From assembly GCF_050003625.1 (NCBI RefSeq), contig NC_134398.1, forward strand, positions 79,268,003 to 79,332,002: a stretch of 64,000 nucleotides of DNA. The letters are read 5' to 3'. This stretch comes from Haematobia irritans. Lineage: Eukaryota > Arthropoda > Insecta > Diptera > Muscidae. The stretch's first letter is position 1, and every line of letters begins with the position of its first letter. Below the pieces are notes generated by a model. That model saw nothing but the letters and a program-made list of their open reading frames with translations, ran no database searches and was not told the origin of the DNA. A program made the position numbers and the translations under genes. Below are positions 15,015-26,464 of the stretch, in pieces.

Positions 15015-16496
15015 TTTATACCCTGCGCCACACTGTGGAACAGGGTATTATAAGTTAGTGCATATGTTTGTAACACCCAGAAGGAGACGAGATAGACACA
15101 TGGTGTCTTTGGCAATAAGGCTCAGGGTGGGTCCCTGAGTCGATATAACAGCAGCCAGAGTTTTATACCGATTTGCTTGAAATGTTGTACAAACATAACA
15201 CTTAGTCGTATAGTCAAGTGTGCAAAATTTGATTGAAATCGGTTCAGATTTAGCTCCCATATATATCTTTCGCCCGATATTGACTTATATGGCCCCAGAA
15301 GCCACATTTTCGGCCGAATTTGGTTGAAATTTTGCACTAGGAGTACAATTGGTAGTATAGTCAAGTGTGCAAAATTTGAGTGAAATCGGTTCAGATTTAG
15401 ATATAGCTCCCATATATATCTTTCGCCCGATATGGGCTAATATGGTCCTAAAAGCCAGAGTTTTGTCCCAATTTGGTTGAAATTTTGCACAGGGAGTAGA
15501 TTTAGCATTGTAGCTATGTGTGCCAAATTTGGTTGAAATCGATTCAGATTTATATATAGCTCCCATATATATCTTTCGCCCGATATGCACTTATATGGCC
15601 CCAGAAGCCAGAGTTTTGGCCCAATTTGGTTGAAATTTTGCACTAGGAGTACAATTAGTAATATAGTCATGTGTGCCAAATTTGATTGAAATCGGTTCAG
15701 ATTTAGATATAGCTCCCATATATATGTTTTTCTGATTTCGACAAAAATGGTCAAAATACCAACATTTTCCTTGTAAAATCGCCACTGCTTAGTCGAAAAG
15801 TTGTAAAAGTGACTCTAATTTTCCTAAACTTCTAATACATATATATCGAGCGATAAATCATAAATAAACTTTTGCAAAGTTTCCTTAAAATTGATTCTGA
15901 TTTAAATATCTCCCATATTTTTTTACTAACATTGTGTTCCACCCTAGTGCATTAGCTTAAATTTTGAGTCTATAGATTTTGTAGAAGTCTATCAAATTCT
16001 GTCCAGATCGAGTGATATTTAAATGTATGTGTTTGGGACAAACCTTTATATATGGCCCCCAACACATGTAATGAACTTTTTGATGTTACCCTCATAATAT
16101 TTTTCTCATAGAAAATATATCGAGAAAAAAAATTATTAATAATAAATAAAATCTATATTTTTTTCATTGAAAATTCCGAAAAAATATTTAGGCATTTGTA
16201 AATTGGCATAAGGAAATAACTTTGTTTTGGTTTAGTTTTGGCATCATTTATTTCAACCTTTTGATTAGGTTGAAAGCATAATCGATAGCTTAAATTATCG
16301 ATGGAATATTCCAATTAAATTGACAGTTAAACATACGCCTCTCTTTCTAGTTACGCTATTGATAGGTTTCTTGCTTCGTTTAATTTCAATAAACTTCCTT
16401 TTTCTTTCACATTCTGAAGCGAACGCATCGAAGACAAAACGTGAAGTTTAAGAAATATTTTTCAAGTAAATTTTAAATTAATTTTTTTTTTTTTGA

Positions 16497-16736
16497 GACA
16501 ATTCGAGTCAATTGAAATTTATTAAGCAATTATCAGTAGTGACTGGAAATAATAAAATCACAGAAATACTTCATCCAAATTTCTGGACGGATTCTGTCCG
16601 AAGGATTTTTTCTTTGGATCAGTCCATATTGGATGAGGACATAACTACCTTGCGAGTCTTGTTGGGAAATCCTCATAACATTGTTGGAGAAAGATACATG
16701 TACTGCAAAACGTGGGGAAAACAACCCGAAATATAG
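16497..16736 (+). CDS. Hypothetical exon or ORF in the 2.79-kb insertion
   Basis: An open frame runs from just after a stop at about 16492 to TAG at 16736 and has no ATG near its beginning. A long T-run ending in GAG at ~16496 could serve as a splice acceptor, which would make this a terminal exon of about 79 codons. The peptide (for example EILHPNFWTDSVRRIF and LRVLLGNPHNIVGERY) has a balanced, protein-like composition with four aromatic/Arg-rich segments, unlike the Lys/Asn/Ile noise of the surrounding AT-rich DNA. I cannot assign it to a family. It might be a remnant of the insertion's own transposase or of a host gene. Confidence 0.25.
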   Translation, partial: DNSSQLKFIKQLSVVTGNNKITEILHPNFWTDSVRRIFSLDQSILDEDITTLRVLLGNPHNIVGERYMYCKTWGKQPEI

Positions 16737-17326
16737 TCGAAAAACATCTAACGAACGCATTTACATCATTGCGAATTTACATCAAGAAAAGTGAACGAGC
16801 TTCTGTTTCTAAATTTCGAATATAAATTTGCTGAAAATCCCGGCTTAAATTGATTTCCATCAGCTGAAAATATTTTTTGCGATTTTGCCAGAATCCCGCT
16901 AAATTTCCTGCGTTACCATATATGCCATTGCAGCATAACTATAAATTGTATATACTACATAATTAACTAGTATTGAGAAGGGCAATTTTATTAGTATTTT
17001 TGTCATAAATTTTGATCTAAGCCTCCTAACTATGCTAAAATTTTTTAATTAAAATTTAGCTTAATCTCCATAATCATAAACTAAAACTGTAAAACCCTAA
17101 TATCCATGTTGCATTTGATCAAACATGCTGCAATCATAATACACATTTATATGGAATATAATTCGTTGTAACATGTTTGATACCATTTGATATCTTTGCA
17201 TTAATTTACACCTCTTAGAAATTGCAACATTATCGAAAATAACAACAAAAAATAGTATATGTAAAGCAAAAATTGATAGGATGACAGAAAGAACATGGTC
17301 CATTTCACTTTTGATGATCTCCATTT

Positions 17327-17771
17327 TTGTTTTGGCATTACAGTCTTGGTTTGACTTTGAAGAGTAAGGAAGAAAGATTGATAATTTGTATACATTGGAA
17401 AAAAAACATAAAAACAACAAAGTTTAAAACAAAATGGAGAAAGTGCAAATTGATCATGTTGAAATATCTGAAGTGTCCAAGAAAATTTATTAAGAAAATA
17501 TTATACACAAATTTAAATGAATTAAATTTTTTAAAACTAGAAAATGCAAAATGTGAGTAAAATTGTGTAAAAAAAGAAAAAAAAAAACATATATTGAATA
17601 ACATAACGAAGTAAAGTGATTAAAGCCCTAATAGTAGCCAGATTAATTATTAGTGATCTTGTATGATAAAAACTATTTTTCATTAATCTTGGCTCCACAG
17701 CAAAAAAGTTAAGCAGCCCAGCATCAAACGACGTTGAAAAGGCCTCTTCAATCGACAGCAGATGTTCTGGG
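17327..17771 (+). CDS. Weak two-exon gene model
   Basis: An ATG-initiated frame runs from 17327 to a GTGAGT donor at 17553. The next segment, 17701-17771, is preceded by CATTAATCTTGGCTCCACAG (branch-point-like TTAAT plus acceptor) and followed by the consensus donor GTAAGT. The 148-bp intron is a normal size for a fly, and both exons are in compatible phase (one base carried over). Exon 2 encodes KKLSSPASNDVEKASSIDSR, Ser/Asp-rich and less AT-biased than its surroundings. Exon 1 is Lys/Asn/Ile-rich and could be noise; an alternative ATG in another frame at 17433 has a better start context but stops after 19 codons. No downstream exon was found. The two splice sites flanking exon 2 are the stronger evidence. 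Confidence 0.2.
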
Positions 17772-18957
17772 GTAAGTGAATTGTTTTTTTGTAAATTCTT
17801 TCCACCTGTGTAAAGTGTAAAAGAAGGTTAGAAAATTTAGAGAGCTTGGTGAAAGTGTTTTAATTTTTTTGCATATTTCTTTTCGTGGAGTTTTGTACCG
17901 GTGTTCAATGATTTTGTTGTCGCACATGCATACTTGCAGTGTTCACCTTACTAAATCTAGGGACATATATTCGATACACTAATTATTACGTAAAACACAT
18001 AATGACAGAATAAATGTTAATCGTTTCAATGAAATAATCACAATACGAGATTATTTAATAATATGCAAGAAATTTAAAATTTGTAATTCAATTTTTTTCT
18101 GGCTTTAATTATTTTCCCTTCTATGATATCATTTTCTTTATTTAATTTTTTTCATCTGTTCGTAAATCTAACGGTTTAAAACCAATTGAAAATTTAAGTA
18201 TTCTATTTTGAAGTTTTGCCACATAATTTTTTTTATTTCTCTGTTATTTAGATTTAAATTTATATTTAATAATTATGATTTGAAATAAACAAAATTGTAT
18301 ATATTTTGAAAATATGGAGTTCTAAACTGAATTATTGAGTTTTCCTATACAGATGATGGTGATGATAAAATAGTCATTTTGTTTTAGATTTTAATTTGGG
18401 GGTTTTACAAAATTTACATGCACGTAGAACTCAGGAAGGGTGGGGAAATTATGCATGGAGATCCTGAAAACACCTAGGATCCGTCATTGTTTAAAGTATT
18501 AAGCCAATACCTCTTGTTGTAAAATTTCTCATTTGTTACTAACATTTGTTACAAAATAAATACCCCAAGTATTCTGTTTTTGTTGCAATTTAGTAACTCA
18601 TACCATTTTTCCTATTAATTAATTTTTTAGTATATTAAAAAAAATAGGGAGTCTTAAAATTTATTATTGGAATGTTTAAACAGACAAACGTTGAGGAAGG
18701 GCGAGAACCCCCCAGCCGACTGCCTAGCTAGCCTTTGTGATGACTCCCGTAGTCCTAGCTTTTGGTGTTTGTCAAAAATGAGTTTCCTGACAGGATTCTC
18801 AAAAAAGGACATTTTTCATAAAAATGTTTTCTAACACTGAAAAGTGGCATTACACACATTTGACGGATGTGATATGGTATCGATTTTTATCTACAAAGTG
18901 GTGTAGGGTATAATATAGTCGGCCCCGCCCGACTTTAGACTTTCCTTACTTGTTTTT

Positions 18958-19206
18958 TACTAACATTGTGTTCCACCCTAGTGCATTAGCCGACTTAAAT
19001 TTTGAGTCTATAGATTTTGTGGAAGTCTATCAAATTTTTCCAGATCGAGTGATATTTAAATGTATGTACTTGGGACAAACCTTTATATATAGCCCCCAAC
19101 ACATTTGACGGATGTGATATGGTATCGAAAATTTAGATGTACAAAGTGGTGCAGGATATTATATAGTCAGCACCGCCCGACTTTAGACTTTCCTTACTTG
19201 TTTTTT
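18958..19206 (+). mobile_element. INE-1-like 3' end, third tandem copy
   Basis: It repeats the last ~250 bases of unit 2, from TTTTACTAACATTGTGTTCC to a second 3' hairpin (AGTCAGCACCGCCCGACT) and CTTACTTGTTTT, directly behind the first 3' end. Repeated 3' ends of this kind are known from Helitron-type rolling-circle elements. Confidence 0.75.
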
Positions 19207-19279
19207 TCTGTGCGTGTACTATTGCTTTAACAAGGATCAACGAAGCCTTATAAATTATTATCACTTTGAAATAAATGTA

Positions 19280-19711
19280 CACTCAAAAATTAGTAAATTC
19301 ACCAGGACACTAACGTCAGTTTAACTATATTTCATTTCCCATAAATGATTATGTTTTATTTAAATTTTACCCTACACTTTAATAATAAGAAACAAGAATA
19401 AAAACTAAAAAAGAAACAAGAATTATGCATAAATTGAGCATAAGGTTTTTCTAAATTCGTATTACTCACAAAATAGTTCAGAGTTTCTTAAAATTTGTAC
19501 ATTTTACCCCAGCCTGAACTTTGTATGGTGCTAAAGACATTTTTGATGTTTTGAACTCCAAATTTTTCCTTCAAAATACCAAATTTCATCTAACAATTAA
19601 AAAAATTAATTATGTCTAATAAATTTTATTGAATGTGTGATATCGGCGTTTTTAATATAGTTTAGTTAAAATATGCTAAAATTACCCTACATTTTCTTAC
19701 TGGTGGTGTTT
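19280..19711 (+). mobile_element. Family D MITE, degenerate
   Basis: It starts CACTCAAAAATTAGT and carries the D blocks (TTGAGCATAAG, GAACTTTGTATGGTGCTAAA, ATATCGGCGT). The right end is TTCTTACTGGTGG without the terminal hairpin. The copy is older than others in the window. Confidence 0.5.
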
Positions 19712-19789
19712 GAATATAACAATTACTAATATTAAAAATAAAATAGTTTTCTTTTGTCAAAATGCCAATGACTGTAGCCCGAACTTTAA

Positions 19790-19965
19790 GCTATTGAAGA
19801 AAGGACGTGGAAACCTAAAAAAATTATCCACAGACTGTATAAGGCAGTGATTAGGCCTGTAATGCTGTCGTCCACTTTAGTTAAAGTTCAGAGAAAGGCG
19901 TATAAAATATAGAGGGGCAGCACTGATAAATGGAGATGTCACGATGGTCTTGAAATTCTATGTAA
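19790..19965 (+). pseudogene. LINE RT-domain remnant (same family as 33183)
   Basis: The frame WKPKKIIHRLYKAVIRPVML, followed by LVKVQRKA, aligns with the segment of the LINE at about 34555-34690 that reads LKPKIVHWLYTAVVRPIML...KVQRMA. This lies downstream of the RT catalytic palm. A deletion removes the piece between the two blocks, and a stop follows. It is only ~170 bp long. Confidence 0.6.
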
Positions 19966-21087
19966 GGGATAGCTTACATATCCCTTAGCAACAATGATAA
20001 AATTTGATGAAAAAAGTAAATTCAAGTATAATTTTCGGCCTCCATTATTCTTCGTGAAACCCGAATATTGAAATTTTTATAGAAGGAATCCAAAATGAAG
20101 TAGCGAATACCAGACCTATAGCCTAAAATAAATTCCCCAGGGGTTTCAGCATCATTTCCATGCAATGGCCACTCCACATCTCTTGCCCTCAATTTTCTTT
20201 ATCTCCATATTGGACACGTTAAACAAATATGGAGTGAACACGAAATTTGCCATGGTCTGTGCAAATAGCCTCCAGAGGAATTTGTCGTGTAGAGAATGAG
20301 AGTGTGTGTGGTCCACATGAGATGTAAACAAACAGCAGATACACAAATTAGTATTCCCTAATGTAGTGGTGTCCCATTTGCCTGAGACCAGCGCAAGACA
20401 TCCTGTCGTGCTGTTCCTTGCGTTGTGTAAACAAGCGGTGGTCAATTCTAAACATCATGCAAAACAAATAATTTTCTAATATTGAACACAGTAACTCTTC
20501 ACACTCCATTGGATATGTTTGAGTGTTCTTCTTTTCCTCATATCATGATGGTGGTTGTGTTGGTACCAACACAGCTTGTCAAGGCATCTTAATGGGTTGA
20601 AACCTTAATATGATTTCAAGGCTCCCTGAGGAACTAAGGAACATTGCCATATTTATATGTTCACCAGTGAGTCATCAAAGGGGCATCGATGTCTTCCCAA
20701 TAAACAAATATTGTCAAATTGGGAAAGTAATTTGTGATGGCTCTCTGTGCATAGTATTTTGTTAACACAACTATAAGATTATGACAATGACACACATCCC
20801 ATAAATCCCATTCCAAAGTATTCATCATAGAAAGTACACAGTAAAAAATAAACTGTCTTATGGGGAAAATGAATAACCTCCTGCGAAAATTAAACTAAAG
20901 TGTATACCAATTTTGAGATTTCCATAATGCGTTGGAATTGTAACTCCCATATACGAAATTAATACATCTGATAAAGCAAAAAATAACTAAAAGTAAATAA
21001 AAATGAATTAAGTTTTAACATCCGTTTAACAACGGTTTTGTTTGTTCTGTTGTGTAAGGATACTAGTAATATGTCAAAAGAATAACA
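19966..21087. other. Mostly unique DNA, no convincing gene
   Basis: From 20100 to 20830 the sequence is less AT-rich and matches no repeat of this window. A 97-codon minus-strand ORF (20152-20445; Cys/His/Thr-rich) lies here, but no family or start context supports it. The rest is AT-rich. Confidence 0.35.
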
Positions 21088-21850
21088 TGTCCCAGCAAAA
21101 CAGAGCTTCCAAAAAAGTTGTTTGGATCCCCATTTGTCATCCGGAAGTAGTGCAAATTTGGATCATCTGCAATGTATTTTACATGGTCTTGTCATAGGAC
21201 GGAAGTACTCCATTTTTGGATCCTTTGCATTGCTTTAGAAGTTTTGCCTAGGAAGTTCATTTGGATAAAGAAATTAAAAGAACTAAAAAACAATTTTTTT
21301 TTCTAATTTCACTTTTTTATTTTTATCAGTAGTTGTGTTTCACTTTAATTTTCTTATTACCTAATTTTTACAAATTGAAAAAGTTCTTCGCTTCCGCCGG
21401 GGGTTGAACCTGGGTCTCTTGGCACCATTACATAACGCACACTCAGCCACAATCGCCATTGAACACGATGCATCAAAACGCGTATTCAAATGTATGACAC
21501 CACAGCATGACATTCTAACTACTTCCTGAGATGTTATTTATTATTATGAATGAAAAAATAAAGAAGGCTTACTCAAATATCAACAGCGGCAATTTTTTTA
21601 TTAAATATTTTTTTTTGTGTTATACATCGTTTTTATTTTGTTTTTTTATTTTTTTTTTCTCGGAATATATTTTTGTATAAATATATTTTTTCCATTAAAA
21701 ATCAACAAAAAATTAAAAATTATCGCAATTTGCAAAACCTTCTCAAAAGAACTTCCATGGTAGTGAAAAAGTCAAACGGCACAGGTTCAAATCCCAGAGG
21801 GGATGATTTTTTAAAATAATTTTTTACTTTTTTTTAGTGATTTTCTAAGA
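21088..21850. mobile_element. CCCAGC-ended AT-rich repeat with tRNA-like module
   Basis: It begins CCCAGCAAAACAGAGCTTCC, a terminus type shared with sequence near 1-125 and at 63654. An antisense tRNA-like module lies at 21390-21468, and a second B-box-like GGTTCAAATCCC is at ~21792. T-rich tracts fill the middle. The right end was not identified. Confidence 0.35.
21390..21468 (-). other. tRNA-like module
   Basis: On the minus strand an A-box-like TGGCTGAGTGTGC is followed ~35 bases later by a B box (AGGTTCAACCCC), near-normal tRNA spacing. No good acceptor stem pairs, so it is a tRNA-derived promoter module and not a tRNA gene. Confidence 0.45.
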
Positions 21851-22379
21851 CTTGTCCAAAAGGACTGCTTCGGAAGGGAAAACCCCGATAGGAGATCCTG
21901 GGATGCTCCTTAAAAGAATTGTTTGTGGACCTGCCCAAAGGGACTGCATCGGAAATGGAAAAAACTTGATGGGGGATTCCGGGATGGGATTTAAACGAAA
22001 TGTTTGTGGATCAACTTCCAATTGTTGTTGTTGGTGTCCTGTGATTTGGTGATCTGATTGGAACTAAAATTTTTGCATATTATTTTTATGATGCAAACAT
22101 ATATTGATTTATAAATTGCCTATAAACGTATATGTGTTTAGAAAGAGAGACCGAGTATGCTGCAAGTAAAAATATGGAAGTGGTTAATTGGTGCCTTAAA
22201 AATACAAAGAAAATTTCATATAAAGTTTTTTTTCTACCAGTGTATGTCTAAGGTGAAACATAATATGTTTGAACAATACAGACAATATTTTGTTTAGACC
22301 AATCCTGAAAATGCATGTGCTTGAAGCAGAATGTGTATGTTACAGAACCGATTTTTTTTTTTTGAGTTTTCATATTTAA
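21851..22379. other. Non-coding stretch, nothing recognised
   Basis: A 66-codon ORF at 21852-22052 is made of a duplicated ~80-bp sequence (GGACTGC.TCGGAA...GAT..GGGAT occurs twice), so it is a small tandem repeat and not a gene. The rest is AT-rich. Confidence 0.35.
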
Positions 22380-22680
22380 ACCCCGCTCTCAGGCAGATGT
22401 TACCCCAAATAACTTATATTTTCACCAATGATCGGATAATTTTATTTCAATGTGTTAGATTTAGACATAGCTCCACTATGTGTGTTTGTGATTTTAATTT
22501 TGACAAAAATGACTACGAACCTCATGCATATACTGATAAAATCAATACAAACAAGTGAAAGAATCTGCTCAGATTACTCAGAACTCCAATACATACGCAA
22601 CAAACGATAAATCATAACTACACGTGGTGGTAACATTTTAGTAATGTTCCCTTCAAAATAAAATATTTTTTATATACTTT
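22380..22680 (+). mobile_element. Degenerate INE-1-like fragment
   Basis: The words TTAGATTTAGACATAGCTCC, TTTTGACAAAAATG and AATACATACGCAACAAACGA follow the order of the 3' half of the INE-1-like units near 14810-14960. Both hairpins are missing and divergence is high. Confidence 0.45.
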
Positions 22681-22740
22681 TGCTTTTATATTAAGATCAG
22701 GGTCATGTATGAAAAAAAAAACGCAAGCGAATATATTTCC

Positions 22741-23101
22741 TTTTAGTAAGTCACCTAAGCGCTTTCCCATCCGTGACATATCGATTGGTGATGATCAAAT
22801 TCCGATTCTTGGTGAGGTGAAATAGTTCGGAATTCATCTGCATAAAAAGTTCACGTTTGGCAAACCGCCAAAAGAGTTCAAAAAATACCAATGTCTCTTT
22901 GACCGTTAAAAAACTATCGTTCACATCTCAATTTTAAAAACCAGATCCTAACGTTTAAGTCTATTATTAACTTTTGTATGTCGTTTTGCGGTATAAAGTA
23001 GCAAAATAACACACGGAGAAATTAAAATAGTTCAAATGCCTTAAAATCATCAATAATCTTCGCTGGCGATATCAAACAAAAATTCCTGCACCTACGTATT
23101 G
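22741..23101 (+). pseudogene. Jockey-type LINE remnant (RT C-terminal side)
   Basis: A broken frame reads RFPIRDISIGDDQIPILGEV, then a stop, then FGIHLHKKFTFGK. This corresponds to the region after the RT catalytic palm of jockey-type LINEs, where a 'VKYLGxxLDxxLTF' block is usual. Later stops and frameshifts are common. Element H1 interrupts it at 23102; the sequence after H1 (24890-24960, YENIYNFVNPIS) could be its continuation. No endonuclease part is present. Confidence 0.45.
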
Positions 23102-23410
23102 CACCCTCAAAAAAATCGCTTCTTTAACATATGTTCCAAACATATTTTGCAGGAAGCACATATATTATTGGATACTGCCGAAACATTAATATGTTTGTTT
23201 TATGTGAACATAATATATGTACGGAAGCATTTTGAGCCAAAAATATTATATGCTTGGAAGAATTTTTCCCAAACCTGATTGTGCTCATTCCCTAAAATAC
23301 TCGTAATTTTCACTTCCACGAAATTTATTAGTTCTTGGCACCTTTTTCTGTAATACAAATAATGTTGAAGAAAATATTCACTTATATAAATTTTTTAAAT
23401 TTTATCTTTC

Positions 23411-23482
23411 GCCTGCACGGAAAATCGAACCGAGGACCATACAGTTTGTAAGCCAACACACTATCCACTGGGCTACGTAGCT
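23411..23482 (-). other. tRNA-like module 1 of H1
   Basis: Minus strand: A box TAGCCCAGTGG near the 5' side and B box CGGTTCGATTTTCC near the 3' side. The anticodon-loop position reads CTTACAA. Its 5' end faces module 2. Confidence 0.6.
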
Positions 23483-23596
23483 GTTATAGTCACCAGTTGA
23501 TAATTATCGTTATAAGTTACATTTATATAGGATAGTTTGCAGCGCCCACGAGCCCATGCAAACATAACATTATTTAACAGAAACATACAATTGTTT

Positions 23597-23670
23597 GCCA
23601 CGTGGAGCAGTGATTAGCATGTCTGCCTTATATGCAAAGGGTCGTGGGTTCAATCCCTGCTCCGACCGAA
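23597..23670 (+). other. tRNA-like module 2 of H1
   Basis: GCCACGTGGAGCAGTGATTA gives a degenerate A box, and GGGTTCAATCCC is a good B box. It resembles the head of the SINE at 6769. It is followed by a T-run, which could act as a Pol III terminator. Confidence 0.6.
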
Positions 23671-24887
23671 ATTTTTTTTTTATTTACACATGTATATTTA
23701 TACTATATTAAATTTTAATAATGAAATTTCGGAATGTGGGTTATTAAAGATTTATAGTCAGTAACAGTGCTTGATATAAACGAAATTGACTGATTTTTGG
23801 ATAAAATATTATTTTTTATTGCAAAAATAACAATTTTGTAACAAAAAAACTGTTTTTGGTACAAAACTTTAAAATTTGGAAGGAATTCAAAAACTCTAAC
23901 AAAAGAAGAACGTGGAGTCGAGTATAAACATACGTAAATAATTTTATAATATAAACATACATTTATTTAGGCGTGAACAGTTTTTTACTAGCATTTAACA
24001 CCATCGCTCTAAAATGCCTTTTATTTTTCTTTAATAATTAATTTTTAAAGAAAATAAACTTTTTAAATTGTTTTAGCTGTAAAACTCGAATTTAATGCCC
24101 GCTTTTATATTTAATGGTGTCCGTCAACTCCTCGTGGACTACTTATTAATAAAGAGAAACTAAACTTTGTTTTTATACATTTTACTGTGTAATTTTTCAC
24201 TATTTCCTCCTTATTTCATTTTAGTGTCCCAACTCTAAATAGACTATAGTGCCCTTTCGTTATTTTTATGAAGACCCCTGATTTCTTTTAACGAACCAAG
24301 AAAAAAATTGTGCCCATAATGATAAACAAAACACATGTCCACACATACATAAAATGCTGCTCTCAAGGCGAAAACATATGCTGTTTGTTTTTCAAATGTC
24401 TATTCTCTTGGTTCCGAATGTCTAATCTCTTTATTCAAATGAAATAATATTTAGACTTAAGCATATCAAATTTTTGGCCTTATCATAAAACAGTTTTCCG
24501 AAACAACATACAAGCGGTTTCACAGAAATTGTTCTCTTTTGATTCTTTTGCTGTGTTATGTTGATATCTTTCGACAACTCTGCCGGTTTCCATCTCTATT
24601 TCTTTCTCTATACTCTCTCTGTCGCTTTGAATAAAATATCACAACATATGTATGTTTAGTCGAAATTTGTAAATTTATATATGTTTGCATTCACACATAT
24701 GATTTTTATGAAACATTCATGCCCCAAACATAATATATTCTAACATATTAACATAGATGTCCCATACATTTAGTGTTAGTTTAGGAACATTACATGTTCG
24801 CACTTAAATATATTGTGTTTTAAAATTGTGCCCGAAACACATTTTGTTTATATCGGAACATATGAAAAACATATTTTTCTAACAGTG

Positions 24888-25871
24888 TGGCTATGAGAAC
24901 ATCTATAATTTCGTGAACCCAATCAGTCAAAACTACTACCATACGAAAACACAGTCCAATTATTTCTTGATAATTGATTGTAGAGAATTATCACCATGAT
25001 CTTACTGAATAACATTCACCAAATAGAAAGTGAAATATATTTCTTTATACCCCATTCACATTAGTCTCGAAATCTACTAAAATTAGATTTGAAATCCATT
25101 TTTCATAAAGCGAATGACAGTTGAAATCTAGTTAAAGTGGTTTTTGGAAGCGTAATGTGAATGAGGTATTATATGCTTTTGTAAACTTTTTCCATATACT
25201 CGTATTGTTTCCTACCTATTGTATTTGAACTTACTTCTCCATTTCCAAATAAAGTTTTCCCCTATTTTTTTCCAAAAGTATTGTAAACAAGAACTACTAA
25301 TAAGGATGAATTAAGAATTGAAAACAAAACATACAAATTTGTAATCAAATTATTGGTACCAGTTTTGGTTCCAATGGGCCAAATGACCGAAATCTCACGC
25401 GTAAAATCAATTTTTGAACTTGTGAATTCATACTTTGCTTTAAAGATTTTGCTAGTAAAAAAGGGTTTAAAGTTATAAACTTAACTTGAAATGTAAAAGT
25501 TAAGTCAAGGTATGTACTTTTAGTAAAATTTAACAAAGATTGTAAATGTTGTTTCGTTATTTGAGAAAAATGTGGAATAAAAAGCAAATTTTTCTTTGCT
25601 TAATTTAATGTATGTCCCATGTTGGAGTAGAACTTACTAACTTGGAACGGATTGGTAGAGTTCTATAATGCGTTAGAAAGGATGATTCTTGATTCTTGAT
25701 TCTTGGATTCTTGCAAACATACATTTGTCTGCTTTTAAGTGCTAACAAAGGTGCCCCATTATAATTATGGTTTTACAATGGAAATGCAGAAAGTATTAAA
25801 TATTGGATAGCAAACAACTCCCAGTGCTGTAATAATAATGCAAAAAAACATTAAAAGGGAGAAGTATTCCA
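24888..25871. other. AT-rich DNA with one small MITE, no gene
   Basis: Apart from the hairpin MITE at 25047-25168 and a GATTCTT tandem run at ~25681-25712, nothing could be assigned. The 80-codon minus-strand ORF at 25345-25587 has no recognisable features. Confidence 0.4.
25047..25168. mobile_element. Hairpin MITE, 122 bp
   Basis: The ends ATACCCCATTCACATTA and TAATGTGAATGAGGTAT are inverted repeats of each other with one mismatch. Internally, CGAAATCTACTAAAATTAG and TTGAAATCTAGTTAAAG repeat in similar form. No coding capacity. Confidence 0.6.
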
Positions 25872-26464
25872 CACTGAAAAAAAGCATACCCGGTTCCAAA
25901 GATTTTGTCTTTACTTTAAAAAATTTGGTATTGATTCCGAGCCAAAGAAGCGGAGAATACAAGTAAGGATACTTTTAAGACAATTTTAATTTTTCGCTTT
26001 CTCAGCTTATTTTCTTCATATGCTATCAAAGTCCTTTAAAAACGAGTTAAGGACAACTTTATTTTCCAAATTAAGATTCGACATCCAGTAGAAATTATGA
26101 TATGTTTCAAGTAAAAACATCTTTTGAAAAACATGTCCTAAATTTGAACGATTTTTTGTTTTATAGTCAAGGCGCAAAAAGGCAACAAATTTAAAGACAA
26201 ATTCTTTAAATTTAAAGAATTTTTCTGAATTATTAAAGTCAAGTTGATCTTAGCCCATACATTTTTTCTTTCATGTTATGATACCCATTTTTAAGTCAAA
26301 TCACTTAATTATAAGGACTTTACGACTTCATTGAAAAGTTTATCGACTTTTGGACAAGGAAAAAACTTTATATTAGAGAAATGCGTCTTCTATGCTAAGC
26401 AAAATTTGCATTCGTATTTTAAAGACATGAAATCTTTGACCTCACGACAATATTTTTTTCAGTG
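25872..26464 (+). mobile_element. Family K element, copy 1 (0.6 kb)
   Basis: It begins CACTGAAAAAAAGCATACC and ends ATATTTTTTTCAGTG; CA flanks both sides. The interior is AT-rich with AAGTC/GACTT words. A second copy on the minus strand at 46150-46645 lies inside H3. Non-autonomous. Confidence 0.65.

Larger units (their letters stand above)
16068..18853. mobile_element. 2.79-kb insertion with short inverted ends, unassigned
   Basis: It is bounded by ACACAT on both sides (16062-16067 and 18854-18859), and joining the flanks restores the INE-1-like sequence seen in the third unit (AACACATTTGACGG). Its ends are imperfectly inverted: GTAATGAACTTTTT on the left and, read from the other strand, GTAATGCCACTTTT on the right. 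The interior does not match other repeats in the window and holds a 74-codon ORF, a splice-bounded exon-like segment and an ATCGAT-containing palindrome. I do not recognise the superfamily. Confidence 0.5.
15015..18957 (+). mobile_element. INE-1-like element, unit 2, split by a 2.79-kb insert
   Basis: The 5' hairpin is repeated at 15017-15050, but the GTCY tract is missing and the sequence passes from GAGTCGATATAAC to the internal units. The unit is interrupted at 16067 and resumes at 18854 after an insertion flanked by ACACAT. It ends with the 3' hairpin AGTCGGCCCCGCCCGACT and then TTACTTGTTTT. Several short ORFs on the minus strand (15048-15785) are translations of the internal units and not genes. 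Confidence 0.75.
23102..24887 (+). mobile_element. Element H, copy 1 (1.79 kb)
   Basis: It begins CACCCTCAAAAAAATCGC and ends TTTTTCTAACAGTG; the two ends form a short imperfect inverted repeat (CAC..T.A.AAAAA). It is flanked by TG on both sides. The interior contains two divergent tRNA-like modules ~130 bp apart, stretches rich in ACATAT/ATATGTTT, and no coding sequence. Copies H2 (33064), H3 (44648) and H4 (48496) share the whole layout. Confidence 0.8.

Noticed and set aside
13916..15800. Regular ~120-bp repeats as a possible CRISPR or satellite array
   Set aside because: Units are degenerate, bounded by the 5' and 3' hairpins of INE-1-like elements, and recur dispersed through the window.
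20152..20445. 97-codon Cys/His/Thr-rich ORF
   Set aside because: No recognisable motif spacing, no splice or start support, and length is within chance for this less AT-rich patch.
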